In this document: positions 50,305 to 59,098 of the stretch, piece after piece
How the letters are laid out: each line of letters opens with the position of its first letter
Numbering within the stretch: position 1 is the stretch's first letter
NCBI GenBank assembly: GCA_052274345.1
Contig: DAVZGP010000007.1
Coordinates: 29,495-93,494, forward strand
Origin: Clostridium_AD sp937920395
GTDB taxonomy: Bacteria; Bacillota; Clostridia; Clostridiales; Clostridiaceae
DNA: 64,000 nucleotides
Direction of reading: 5' to 3'
Position numbers and translations under genes: made by a program
Notes under the pieces: generated by a model
What the model saw: the letters and a program-made list of their open reading frames with translations, nothing else
Told to the model about the DNA's origin: nothing
The model's database searches: none

Positions 50305-51297
50305 ATGAGTGTTAAAGATGATATAATTGAATTTTGTGAAATAAATGGGTTAGATACAATAGGGTTTAGCGAATGTAGGATTTTTCATGAGCTAAATCCT
50401 TATTTTGATAGGAAAAAAAAATTAGATTTAGAAAATGAGTTTGAAGAGAAAGACCTAGACAAAAAGATAAATCCATTTATATATATGGAAGATGGGAAAA
50501 CTATAATTTCTATTGCATTTCCATATCTGTATGATAAAGATATCAATAAAAAAATATATTTCTCAAATTACACTAGAGGAAGAGACTATCACCTTGTATT
50601 AATTGAATATATGAAAAAAATTTGCACATTTATTGAGGGGATGGGTGCAAAAGCTATGTATTTTGTAGATAGTAATGCATTACCTGAGAGATATATTGCA
50701 AGTCTAAGTGGCGTGGGATTTATAGGGAAAAATAATATGATAATAACGAAAAGGTATGGCTCATATGTTTTTTTAGGAGAAATTATAACGGATTTAGTGA
50801 TAGGCCCTGATAAAAGAGTTACGCAAAAATGTGGTAATTGTGAAATATGTCTGTCAGCATGTCCTACAAGTGCTATAGTTAAAGGGAAAGTTGGAATAAA
50901 TAATAACTCTAATATATGTTTGTCCTATATAACTCAAAAAAAAGATATAGAGGATTTTTGGTTTGATAAATTAGATGGTAGGTTATTTGGCTGTGATACT
51001 TGTCAGAGAGTTTGTCCCTACAATAAAGAAGTTGAATTAAGTGTTATTAAAGAATTTAAACCATATAAATATATGAAAACACCTAATTTGAATGAATTAA
51101 TAAATATTGATAATAAATCATTTAAAGATAATTATAAAATAACCTCTTGTGGGTGGAGAGGTAAAAATATTATTAAAAGGAATGCAATTATTAATGCGCT
51201 TTTTATTGAAAAGGTTAAAATTATGACCATAGAGAAGGATACATCACCTTATATAAAAGATTATTATTATAGACTTTTAAAGTTTTTCAAATTATAA
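50305..51297 (+). CDS. queG: Epoxyqueuosine reductase QueG
   Basis: A cobalamin-dependent iron-sulfur enzyme that performs the last step of queuosine synthesis in tRNA. The 330 residues show the N-terminal cobalamin-binding domain (GRDYHLVLIEYMK, VDSNALPERYIASLSGVGFIGKNNM in part) and two 4Fe-4S clusters (CGNCEICLSACP near residue 186 and CDTCQRVCPYNKE near 237). The ATG at 50305, 13 nt after cysE, gives the family start; the upstream in-frame ATG at 50233 lies within cysE and is rejected. Confidence 0.94.
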   Translation: MSVKDDIIEFCEINGLDTIGFSECRIFHELNPYFDRKKKLDLENEFEEKDLDKKINPFIYMEDGKTIISIAFPYLYDKDINKKIYFSNYTRGRDYHLVLIEYMKKICTFIEGMGAKAMYFVDSNALPERYIASLSGVGFIGKNNMIITKRYGSYVFLGEIITDLVIGPDKRVTQKCGNCEICLSACPTSAIVKGKVGINNNSNICLSYITQKKDIEDFWFDKLDGRLFGCDTCQRVCPYNKEVELSVIKEFKPYKYMKTPNLNELINIDNKSFKDNYKITSCGWRGKNIIKRNAIINALFIEKVKIMTIEKDTSPYIKDYYYRLLKFFKL

Positions 51298-51335
51298 TAT
51301 TTTTATAGTCATTATTTATGAAAGGTGGAATTTAG

Positions 51336-52043
51336 ATGCTTTCGAAATCTGCGTTAGGAATAATAAACGTTTTACCAGATAGAGTTGTATCATTTATAGC
51401 TAAAAGATTATTAGATTCATATATTAACAAATATGCAAATATTAAAACTCACGGAATGGAGAAAATTAAGGATATAAAGTCGCCTATAATTTTCATATGC
51501 AATCATTTAAGCAATGCAGATGGTATAATCTTGAACAAGTTATTAAAGGATGATAATGTAACTTTTTTAGCAGGAGTAAAGTTAACAGATAATAGGCTTA
51601 CTAAATTAGGCTTTTTTGTAGCGAAAACTATACAAGTGCATCCTAATTCGCCAGATAAAGATGCTATATCTAAGATAGTAAGTACGCTAAAACAAGGTAA
51701 TAATATTATGATGTTTCCAGAAGGGACAAGAAGTAGAAGTGGAAAGATGATAGAGGGTAAGAGAGGCATTATATTAATGGCTAAATTATCAAAAGCAACA
51801 ATTCTTCCAATGGGTATTTGGGGAACAGAGAAATTGTTGCCAATTAGCGAAAAAGATATGGCACTCGAAAAATTTCATCATGCTGATGTAAATATTAGTA
51901 TAGGTGATCCTATTACATTACAACCTAAGGAGAAAGATGAAGCTCGAGATGAATATTATGATAAGGTTATGAATGAAATAATGTCGGGTGTAGCAGTGTT
52001 ACTTCCAGAGCAGTATCGGGGAGTATATTCTCAAATTAAATAG
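51336..52043 (+). CDS. 1-acyl-sn-glycerol-3-phosphate acyltransferase (PlsC-type)
   Basis: A 235-residue membrane-associated acyltransferase of phospholipid synthesis. The catalytic HxxxxD is H57-LSNA-D62, and the phosphate-binding FPEGTRSRSGKM block is near residues 128-139. The downstream LPMGIWGTEKLLP segment matches the family. GAAAGGTGG precedes the ATG. It lies between queG and nth on the same strand with short gaps, so it could be part of that unit. The exact acyl acceptor is inferred from the family. Confidence 0.92.
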   Translation: MLSKSALGIINVLPDRVVSFIAKRLLDSYINKYANIKTHGMEKIKDIKSPIIFICNHLSNADGIILNKLLKDDNVTFLAGVKLTDNRLTKLGFFVAKTIQVHPNSPDKDAISKIVSTLKQGNNIMMFPEGTRSRSGKMIEGKRGIILMAKLSKATILPMGIWGTEKLLPISEKDMALEKFHHADVNISIGDPITLQPKEKDEARDEYYDKVMNEIMSGVAVLLPEQYRGVYSQIK

Positions 52044-52072
52044 ATAATAATAATTTAAGTAGTAAGAAGTAG

Positions 52073-52717
52073 GTGATTTATATAAATAAAAAAACAATTA
52101 AGAGTGTTCTTAAAATTCTTAGTGAAACATATGCAGGTGTAAAGTGTGGTCTTGATTTTACAAACCATTATGAGCTTTTAGTATCAACAATATTATCAGC
52201 TCAATGTACAGATGTAAGGGTTAATGTTGTTGCAAAGAGGTTATATGTAAAATATAATACACCGGAGGCCATGATTACATTATCTAGTTATGAGCTAGGA
52301 GAAAAAATTAAGAGTTGTGGATTTTATAATAATAAGAGCAAAAATATTTTAGGTGCTACAAAGCTTTTATTAGAAAAATATAATGGGGTAGTGCCAAAAA
52401 CTATGGAAGAACTAATGGAACTTCCAGGAGTTGGCAGGAAAACTGCTAATGTAGTCCTGTCTAATGCGTTTGGAATTCCAGCTATTGCTGTAGACACTCA
52501 TGTTTTTAGAGTTTCAAAAAGAATTGGACTTGCTACCGGTAAAAATGTTGAGATAGTAGAGCAAGAACTTATGAAGAATATACCCAAAAATATGTGGAGT
52601 GATGCTCATCATTTCATTATATGGCATGGACGAGAAATATGTAAAGCAAGGAAACCTAATTGTGAGGTATGTCCTATAGCACCTTATTGCGAATTTTTAA
52701 ATGGAAAGTCTAAGTAA
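52073..52717 (+). CDS. nth: Endonuclease III
   Basis: A DNA glycosylase/AP lyase that removes oxidised pyrimidines. The 214 residues contain the helix-hairpin-helix LPGVGRKTANVV with catalytic Lys123, the catalytic Asp141 in AVDTHVFR, and the C-terminal 4Fe-4S cysteines C190-x6-C197-x2-C200-x5-C206. It begins with GTG at 52073 without a strong Shine-Dalgarno; no better start exists, and the length is standard. Confidence 0.97.
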   Translation: MIYINKKTIKSVLKILSETYAGVKCGLDFTNHYELLVSTILSAQCTDVRVNVVAKRLYVKYNTPEAMITLSSYELGEKIKSCGFYNNKSKNILGATKLLLEKYNGVVPKTMEELMELPGVGRKTANVVLSNAFGIPAIAVDTHVFRVSKRIGLATGKNVEIVEQELMKNIPKNMWSDAHHFIIWHGREICKARKPNCEVCPIAPYCEFLNGKSK

Positions 52718-52785
52718 ATAGTATATATGCGATAACAATTAGGTACTTTTTAATTACATTGCATGAAGAATTTTAAAGGATACAT

Positions 52786-52867
52786 AAAGAAAGTGTATAT
52801 TGGTTAAAATGTTTTAGAATCTTTTATCAAAGATTTACACATTTACACTAATATGTACTTTCTTTTT
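52786..52867 (+). terminator. Long-loop hairpin after nth
   Basis: AAAGAAAGTGTATATTGGT (52786-52804) pairs through several wobble pairs with 52847-52865, followed by T residues. The loop is about 42 nt, unusually large for a terminator. Confidence 0.5.
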
Positions 52868-52935
52868 ATATAATTATACTGGTAATTATAGATTCAGTGT
52901 AATTAATGCTATATAATGAAGGTGAGGTGGAATGA

Positions 52936-53526
52936 ATGAATTATAATGAGGAAACTTTAAGTAAATTAGTTGAAGAAATTATAGGTGCAAAAGATATTAG
53001 TTTAGTCGAAATACCATGTGTGGACTTATATATGGATCAGGTTACAACTTTTTTTAATGAAAAGCTTGGAAGCCTTAAAAGAAATGAAGAAGATAAAATA
53101 CTTACAAAAACAATGATAAACAACTACACAAAAGGTAAAGTTTTGATGCCAGCTAAAAATAAAAAATATACTAAAGAACATATTATTTTACTTACACTTA
53201 TTTATAATTTGAAACAAACTATATCAATTAGTGATATTAATACTTTATTTGATCCTATTATTGATGTAAAAGCCCCGCAAAATATAAATGTTCCATTAGA
53301 TGACTTATATAATGATTTTTTGGATATTAAAGAAGTTCAAAATAAAGAGTTTGAACGTGATATAGATAAAGATGCTAAATTTATAAAAGAAAAAATCAAG
53401 GAAATGGGAAAAGAAGGTGGAGAGTTAATAGAATTAATATTAATGATTTTGTTACTTACAAATAAAGCTAATATGCAAAAAAGAATGGCAGAAAAATTGA
53501 TTGATAATTTTTTAAAAAATGAATAA
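52936..53526 (+). CDS. DUF1836 domain protein
   Basis: A 196-residue cytosolic protein of the DUF1836 family. The N-terminal half looks like a MerR-type helix-turn-helix region (KTMINNYTKGKVLMPAKNKKYTKEHIILLTLIYNLKQ in part, about residues 55-92), with no obvious effector domain. Such proteins are widespread in Firmicutes and are presumed DNA-binding, but their targets are unknown. GGTGAGGTGG precedes the ATG. It lies 30 nt before pepT. Confidence 0.8.
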   Translation: MNYNEETLSKLVEEIIGAKDISLVEIPCVDLYMDQVTTFFNEKLGSLKRNEEDKILTKTMINNYTKGKVLMPAKNKKYTKEHIILLTLIYNLKQTISISDINTLFDPIIDVKAPQNINVPLDDLYNDFLDIKEVQNKEFERDIDKDAKFIKEKIKEMGKEGGELIELILMILLLTNKANMQKRMAEKLIDNFLKNE

Positions 53527-53556
53527 TAAACCATTAAAATATGAGGAGATGTCAAT

Positions 53557-54783
53557 ATGTCAAAAGTTGTAGAAAATTTTCTAAAATATATAAGTTATGA
53601 TACTAAATCTGATGAGGAATCAACAACTGTACCAAGTACAAGTGGACAAATGATACTTGCTAAAGAATTAGTTATTCAGTTAAAAGCAATGGGATTAAAA
53701 AAAGCAAATGTAGATAATAATGGTTATGTAATGGCTACTATTGAATCTAATGTAGAAAAAGTAGTACCAACTATAGGATTTATAGCGCATATGGATACTG
53801 CCCCAGATATCTCTGGCAAAGACGTTAAGCCTAAATTTGTTTACAATTATGATGGAGAAGATATTATATTAAATAAAGAAAACAATATAATATTATCTCC
53901 AAAGGATTTTCCAGAACTCAAGAATTACATAGGAAAAACTATTATTACAACCGATGGAACAACACTTCTAGGGGCAGATGATAAAGCTGGAATTGCAGAG
54001 ATAATGGCAGCTGCACAGTATTTAATGCAGAATCCTGATATTAAGCATGGTAAAATTCGTATTGGATTTACACCAGATGAAGAAGTTGGTCGTGGTGCGG
54101 ATATTTTTGATGTGAAAAAATTTGGTGCAGACTTTGCATATACTTTGGATGGTGGGCCTATTGGGGAACTTGAGTATGAAAATTTTAATGCTGCAGGAGT
54201 GAAAATTTCTATTCACGGAAGAAACGTTCATCCAGGTTCTGCAAAGGGTAAAATGATTCACTCAGCGCTTATTGCAAATGAGTTTATAAACTTAATGCCA
54301 TTAAATGAGACTCCAGCTACTACAGATGGGTACGAGGGATTTTATCACTTGATTAGTATTAATGGTGAGGTTGAGGAAACGAAACTTCAATATATTATAA
54401 GAGATTTTGATAGTGAAAATTTTGAAAATAGAAAAATATTTATTAAAAACATAGCTAATAAATTAAATGATAAATATAGTAGTGGAACGGTTGAATTAGA
54501 AATTAAGGATCAATATTTTAACATGAAAGAAAAAATAGAGCCAGTAAAGCATATAGTAGATACAGCATTTTTGGCATTGAAGGAAGTTGGTGTAAATCCT
54601 ATAATGCAACCTATAAGAGGTGGCACAGATGGTGCAAGGCTTTCATTTATGGGGTTACCTACACCTAATATATTTGCTGGTGGTCATAACTTTCACGGTA
54701 AATATGAATTTATACCTACATTTGCTATGGAAAAAGCCGTTGATGTAATATTAAAAATAGTTGAATTGTATGCAGGAAAATAA
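53557..54783 (+). CDS. pepT: Peptidase T (tripeptidase)
   Basis: An M20-family zinc aminopeptidase that cleaves N-terminal residues from tripeptides. The 408 residues match PepT, with metal-site motifs GFIAHMDTAPD (about 74-84), TLLGADDKAG (about 133-142), FTPDEEVGRGAD (about 170-181) and a late PNIFAGGHNFHGKYEF. GAGGAG precedes the ATG. It is probably co-transcribed with the DUF1836 gene. Confidence 0.97.
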   Translation: MSKVVENFLKYISYDTKSDEESTTVPSTSGQMILAKELVIQLKAMGLKKANVDNNGYVMATIESNVEKVVPTIGFIAHMDTAPDISGKDVKPKFVYNYDGEDIILNKENNIILSPKDFPELKNYIGKTIITTDGTTLLGADDKAGIAEIMAAAQYLMQNPDIKHGKIRIGFTPDEEVGRGADIFDVKKFGADFAYTLDGGPIGELEYENFNAAGVKISIHGRNVHPGSAKGKMIHSALIANEFINLMPLNETPATTDGYEGFYHLISINGEVEETKLQYIIRDFDSENFENRKIFIKNIANKLNDKYSSGTVELEIKDQYFNMKEKIEPVKHIVDTAFLALKEVGVNPIMQPIRGGTDGARLSFMGLPTPNIFAGGHNFHGKYEFIPTFAMEKAVDVILKIVELYAGK

Positions 54784-54810
54784 TAGTTTGAAATATCGGT
54801 TAGTTAAAAG

Positions 54811-54834
54811 TTTGTTCACAAATTTGTCACCAAA
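54811..54834 (+). promoter_or_regulatory. Tandem 12-bp direct repeat before the htrA promoter
   Basis: TTTGTTCACAAA (54811-54822) is followed immediately by TTTGTCACCAAA (54823-54834), ending next to the htrA -35. It is a plausible binding site for an activator. Confidence 0.4.
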
Positions 54835-54835
54835 T

Positions 54836-54862
54836 TGTAATATAAGTGTTTTAATATATAAT
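54836..54862 (+). promoter_or_regulatory. Promoter of htrA
   Basis: TTGTAA (54835-54840) and TATAAT (54857-54862), 16 nt apart, about 100 nt before the htrA ATG. Confidence 0.5.
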
Positions 54863-54964
54863 TAAAGATAAAACATAATTTGGTTTATAAAGAAATCATA
54901 TTTTATACGATAATAACAGTTAGTGACTTATATACCTTGGAAAATAAATAAGGAGGAAAAAAGT

Positions 54965-56308
54965 ATGAATGATGATTCAAATAATAATGAAATAAATGAA
55001 ACAAACGATAATATAATCGATAGTGAAAGTAATAACTCAAGTGAAAATATTGATAAAATTAATGATAAAGATCTTACAATGGAAATGAAAACGCCTAGTG
55101 ATGGTTACAAAGAAAAAGAAAGTAAAGATGTTCCATTTGTATTAGAAGAAACTAATTATAGATCTATAAATCATAATGAAGTTAAAAAAAACAAAGGAGG
55201 AATGAGAAAAAGAATAGTGGCTTACATAATAGTAGGTGTAATATGTTCTACTATGGGGGGGGTAGGAGCAGCTATTGTAACAATGAATATGATGAAAAAT
55301 ACAAATGTAGTTGATACAACCAAAGCAACTGATACGACCAAATCAGCTGATACAAAGGTTGCTAGTGATGCAAAAGCAAAACTTATAACGAGCACTAGTA
55401 CAGATACCTTAACTGTGCCACAGATTGCAAAAAAAATGAGTTCTTCTGTAGTTGCAATTTCAACTAAAATCACTTCTGTAAGCAGTGATGTTAGCGGTGC
55501 AACTGCTGAACAAGAAGGGGTAGGTACTGGGATAATTTTCAATAAAGAAGGGTATATTTTGACCAATTATCATGTTGTAAGTGGGGTCCAAAATGTGAAA
55601 GTTACGCTTAGTGATGGAAAAGAAGTTTCAGCAAAAGTAGTAAATTATGATTCGGCATCTGATGTGGCTGTGATTAAGTTAGCCGCCAATACAAAAGTTC
55701 CAGGCGTGGCTGAATTCGGAGATTCAGATGCGCTTGAGGTGGGAGAATCGGTAGTCGCAATAGGAAACCCTTTAGGAAAAGAATTTTTGGGATCTGTAAC
55801 TACAGGAGTTATAAGTGCGCTTAATAGGCAAGTAAGTATTGAAAATAAGAATCTTAAATTTATTCAGACAGATGCTGCTATTAATCCAGGAAATAGTGGT
55901 GGACCACTTGTAAATTCTAAGGGACAAGTTATAGGAATAAACACTGCAAAAATAGGTGAAACAGGAGTGGAAGGGTTGGGTTTTGCAATACCTATTAATA
56001 CAATAAATCCTAAAATAAATAATTTAATTAAGCCAATTCTTACCATAGGGATTTCTTGCAGAGATATTGCTAAGGGAAGTGCAAATACACCTGCAGGAAT
56101 AGGTGTTATACAAGTTCTAAAATCTAGTCCGGCAGAAAAAGCTGGTATATTGCCTAGTGATGTTATTACTAAATTTGATGGAGAAAAAGTTAAAACTGTG
56201 GATGAATTAAATAAACTTAAAGGTAAACATAAAGCTGGTGATACAGTTGAAATAGAAATAGTTAGAGGTGGAAAAACAATAACAATAAATTTAACACTTT
56301 CAATATAA
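54965..56308 (+). CDS. htrA: HtrA/DegP-type membrane-anchored serine protease
   Basis: An extracytoplasmic quality-control protease. The 447 residues have a long acidic, Asn/Ser-rich cytosolic N-terminus (about 1-70), a membrane helix (about 78-101), a trypsin-like domain with catalytic His203 (TNYHVVSG), Asp233 (SASDVAVI) and Ser311 (NPGNSGGPL), and a C-terminal PDZ domain (about 355-445). AAGGAGG sets the ATG at 54965; a longer upstream frame is rejected. The membrane helix is encoded over an eight-base G run (55255-55262), a potential slippage site. Confidence 0.95.
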   Translation: MNDDSNNNEINETNDNIIDSESNNSSENIDKINDKDLTMEMKTPSDGYKEKESKDVPFVLEETNYRSINHNEVKKNKGGMRKRIVAYIIVGVICSTMGGVGAAIVTMNMMKNTNVVDTTKATDTTKSADTKVASDAKAKLITSTSTDTLTVPQIAKKMSSSVVAISTKITSVSSDVSGATAEQEGVGTGIIFNKEGYILTNYHVVSGVQNVKVTLSDGKEVSAKVVNYDSASDVAVIKLAANTKVPGVAEFGDSDALEVGESVVAIGNPLGKEFLGSVTTGVISALNRQVSIENKNLKFIQTDAAINPGNSGGPLVNSKGQVIGINTAKIGETGVEGLGFAIPINTINPKINNLIKPILTIGISCRDIAKGSANTPAGIGVIQVLKSSPAEKAGILPSDVITKFDGEKVKTVDELNKLKGKHKAGDTVEIEIVRGGKTITINLTLSI

Positions 56309-56319
56309 ATTAACTAATA

Positions 56320-56363
56320 AATAAAGGAGATTAAGAATTTAACAATTTTTAATCTCCTTTATT
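56320..56363 (+). terminator. Hairpin after htrA
   Basis: AATAAAGGAGATTAA (56320-56334) pairs with its complement at 56349-56363. No strong T run follows, so it may be a weak terminator. Confidence 0.6.
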
Positions 56364-56433
56364 AGCATATTTCGGATTTTACATACATAAAAAATATTTT
56401 TAGTGGGAAAATACTTCTGAAGGAGTGATAAAA

Positions 56434-56625
56434 ATGGAAATGAATACTAGAGATACTATTATGAAAAAATTATTGGATGCACAAGAGGATACTAGGGATT
56501 ATCAATCATTTGCAAGGGAAGTATCTGAAGAGACAGTTAGTAATACATTTAGAGAATTTGCAGAGCAATCTGCAATGCAAGCTCATAAACTACAAGAATT
56601 GTTAAGTGTATATGACGCAAAGTAG
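56434..56625 (+). CDS. Small conserved helical protein
   Basis: A 63-residue, mostly helical, charged protein (MNTRDTIMKKLLDAQEDTRD..., ending LQELLSVYDAK). Similar small proteins are common in clostridia, but I know of no assigned function. The predicted helices with FREFAEQSAMQAHKLQELL recall ferritin-like or rubrerythrin-type helix segments, without metal ligands. GAAGGAG at 56419-56425 places the ATG at 56434 rather than the GTG at 56425. It stands alone between htrA and fbp. Confidence 0.7.
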   Translation: MEMNTRDTIMKKLLDAQEDTRDYQSFAREVSEETVSNTFREFAEQSAMQAHKLQELLSVYDAK

Positions 56626-56724
56626 ACAAAAACTATATAGCAAATTAAAAAGCTATGTAGTAGATTACAGCTACAGTGATTGAGTTGATTATAGCCAATA
56701 CTATGTTTTATATTATTATATATT

Positions 56725-56778
56725 AAAGGATTTAAGGTCACTTGGTACATTGGGCGCCAAGTGGTCTTAAATCTTTTT
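56725..56778. terminator. Bidirectional terminator between the small gene and fbp
   Basis: A 20-bp arm (56725-56745) pairs with 56757-56776 with a few wobble pairs, ends in TTTTT on the plus strand, and is A/T-rich on the other. The flanking genes are convergent. Confidence 0.85.
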
Positions 56779-56796
56779 AAAATAGTTTTTATAAGA

Positions 56797-58788
56797 TTAA
56801 CGTTGTTCTTTAATGAACCCTTTTCTATAGGCTGTAAGAAGTGATTCTAAATTTTCAATTTGATCTTTAATATCAAGGCCTATGTCAGTATCTACAACAC
56901 GTATACGATTTGTAGATTTTTCTAGAACAATAGTAGAAGATATAATATCTTTTCCCTCATCAATTGCCTTTTGTGTAGATTCAAATGGTGCATGGGAGGC
57001 TAAGAGTAATCCATAGGAGTTATATATAAGAGTATATCCAGCTATTCCTGTTTCTGGCTGATATGCTTTAGAAAAACCACCATCAATAACTAATAATTTT
57101 CCATTAGCTTTTATGGGACTCTCACCTTGCTTCGTCTTTACAGGAACATGTCCATTTATAATATGTGAATCGGTAGTGTTTAATCCAAATTCAGATAATA
57201 TTTTATTGCAAGTTGTTTCATCATCTCTATAGTTATAATATGAATTTTTTACTTCTTTATGAGTACTTTTATCGTCTATGAAATACCTTTCAAAAGTAGT
57301 CATTTTATCTTTACCAAAAAGTGGAGAATTTGAACCACACCACAAATACCATATGCTATCTAGTGCGTAAAGTTTAGATGCTGAACCTTCTTTACCAAAA
57401 TAGGCTTCTCTGGCTAAACGCTCAGTTCTATCTATATAAGACTTTCCACTATAAATAGTGTCATCTATTTTTACTTTTTTAAAACTGCCATCTTCATTTA
57501 GTGAGATACATCCATGAAAAAGTAAATTTGAGTTGTATTTTAAGTACATACTACCCTTAGAATATAAAAACCGTATATGTTTTTGGAGTTTCTCACTATT
57601 TAAGAAAGAAGATTTAAGTTTATCAATAAGTTGTCTTTCGTCTTCGGTTAATTTGTAAGGATCACTCGGATCTATAGTTGGAAAATTAGGATCATTTAGT
57701 TGATATTGTTTTCCATCAATATCAATGGTGCCATTTTCAAAATCTATCTTATTAAGAAGTAATCTGGAATGCATTTCATAATGAGGACGTCTTTTTATTA
57801 TTTCACCTTCAAGTTTAAATTGAATTATAGTTATAGCCTTATGCATTTTTGATATTAAATTAAGGTCTTTATCTGCATAGTTGTTTTCTGGGAAAACCTT
57901 AGGTTTAAATGCCTTACAAGGGTCATCATTATAAAAATCTTGAGCGAAAGTTGCTAGTGGCAATAAGTTAATGCCATAACCTTCTTCGATTGTATCTAAA
58001 TTTGCATATCTTGTTGAAATCCTAAGAACAGTAGCAATAGAGCTTTCACAGCCAGAAGCAGCTCCCATCCAAAGTATATCATGGTTACCCCATTGTATAT
58101 CAATAGAATGATAGTTCATTAGTGTATCTAATATTATATGTGCTCCGGGACCTCTATCATAAATATCACCTAGAATATGAAGCCTATCTATAGTAAGCCT
58201 TTGAATCAGATTTGAAATGGCAACTATAAATTCCTTAGCTCTTCCAATTTTAATTATGGTTTGAATAATGCCATTGTAATATTCTTGTTTGTTAAAAGTG
58301 CTTTGCTGTTCATGAAGTAGTTCCTCAATAATATATGAAAAATCTGGTGGTAGTGCTTTTCGAACTTTAGATATAGTATATTTAGATGAAATGGTTCTAC
58401 AAATTTTAATTAGTTTATGAAAAGTGATTTTGTACCAATCGTCTATATCGTCTTCTTCTCTAATTGCTATATCTAACTTTTGTTCTGGATAATATATAAT
58501 GGTTGCGAGTTCTTTTTTTTCGCTATCTCTAAGTGAATTACCAAAAATATCGTTGATTTTTCGTTTAATTACCCCAGAAGCATTTCTAAGAACATGAGAA
58601 AAGGATTCGTACTCACCATGAATATCTGTGAGAAAATGCTCAGTTCCTTTAGGAAGATTTAATATAGCTTGTAAATTTATGATTTCGGTACAAGCATCTG
58701 GAATTGTAGGATAATTGCTAGCTAGTAGCTCAAGATACCTCAAATCTTTTTCTATAGTTTCAATTGGTGTCTCACTAGAAAATATCAT
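56797..58788 (-). CDS. fbp: Class III fructose-1,6-bisphosphatase
   Basis: Converts fructose 1,6-bisphosphate to fructose 6-phosphate in gluconeogenesis. The 663 residues are typical of the large class III enzyme of Firmicutes, which belongs to the calcineurin-like metallophosphatases. Metal motifs are visible: LTDIHGEYESF (about residues 52-62), LGDIYDRGPGAH (about 205-216), QWGNHDILWMG (about 232-242) and NGHVPVK near 560. AAAGGAG sets the ATG at 58788; a 12-residue longer frame upstream is rejected. It is divergent from the MarR-type gene. Confidence 0.96.
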   Translation of the reverse strand: MIFSSETPIETIEKDLRYLELLASNYPTIPDACTEIINLQAILNLPKGTEHFLTDIHGEYESFSHVLRNASGVIKRKINDIFGNSLRDSEKKELATIIYYPEQKLDIAIREEDDIDDWYKITFHKLIKICRTISSKYTISKVRKALPPDFSYIIEELLHEQQSTFNKQEYYNGIIQTIIKIGRAKEFIVAISNLIQRLTIDRLHILGDIYDRGPGAHIILDTLMNYHSIDIQWGNHDILWMGAASGCESSIATVLRISTRYANLDTIEEGYGINLLPLATFAQDFYNDDPCKAFKPKVFPENNYADKDLNLISKMHKAITIIQFKLEGEIIKRRPHYEMHSRLLLNKIDFENGTIDIDGKQYQLNDPNFPTIDPSDPYKLTEDERQLIDKLKSSFLNSEKLQKHIRFLYSKGSMYLKYNSNLLFHGCISLNEDGSFKKVKIDDTIYSGKSYIDRTERLAREAYFGKEGSASKLYALDSIWYLWCGSNSPLFGKDKMTTFERYFIDDKSTHKEVKNSYYNYRDDETTCNKILSEFGLNTTDSHIINGHVPVKTKQGESPIKANGKLLVIDGGFSKAYQPETGIAGYTLIYNSYGLLLASHAPFESTQKAIDEGKDIISSTIVLEKSTNRIRVVDTDIGLDIKDQIENLESLLTAYRKGFIKEQR

Positions 58789-58996
58789 TTTCGAATCTCC
58801 TTTATATTGTATGAATTTTATCAATGTAACGGTTTAACATAACATTATAATTAAAAGTGTATTACACTATTATAGGACATTTTATTGTAAAAATAAAATA
58901 TTATTTACTATGTTATATTTTATGCGTATATTAGTTTAAATATAAATAGGTTTTGTAACTAATTAATATGTATAGAATTAGGCGAAAATCCTTTTG

Positions 58997-59025
58997 TTGA
59001 TTTGATATAATATTTTTGGTACAAT
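58997..59025 (+). promoter_or_regulatory. Promoter of the tandem MarR gene
   Basis: TTGATT (58997-59002) and TACAAT (59020-59025), 17 nt apart, about 65 nt before the ATG. Confidence 0.5.
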
Positions 59026-59098
59026 GTTTTATGGTGCCTACGTGTACATGAAAATAATAACTAATATAAATGCTAAATAGCATACAAGGGGAAATTCT

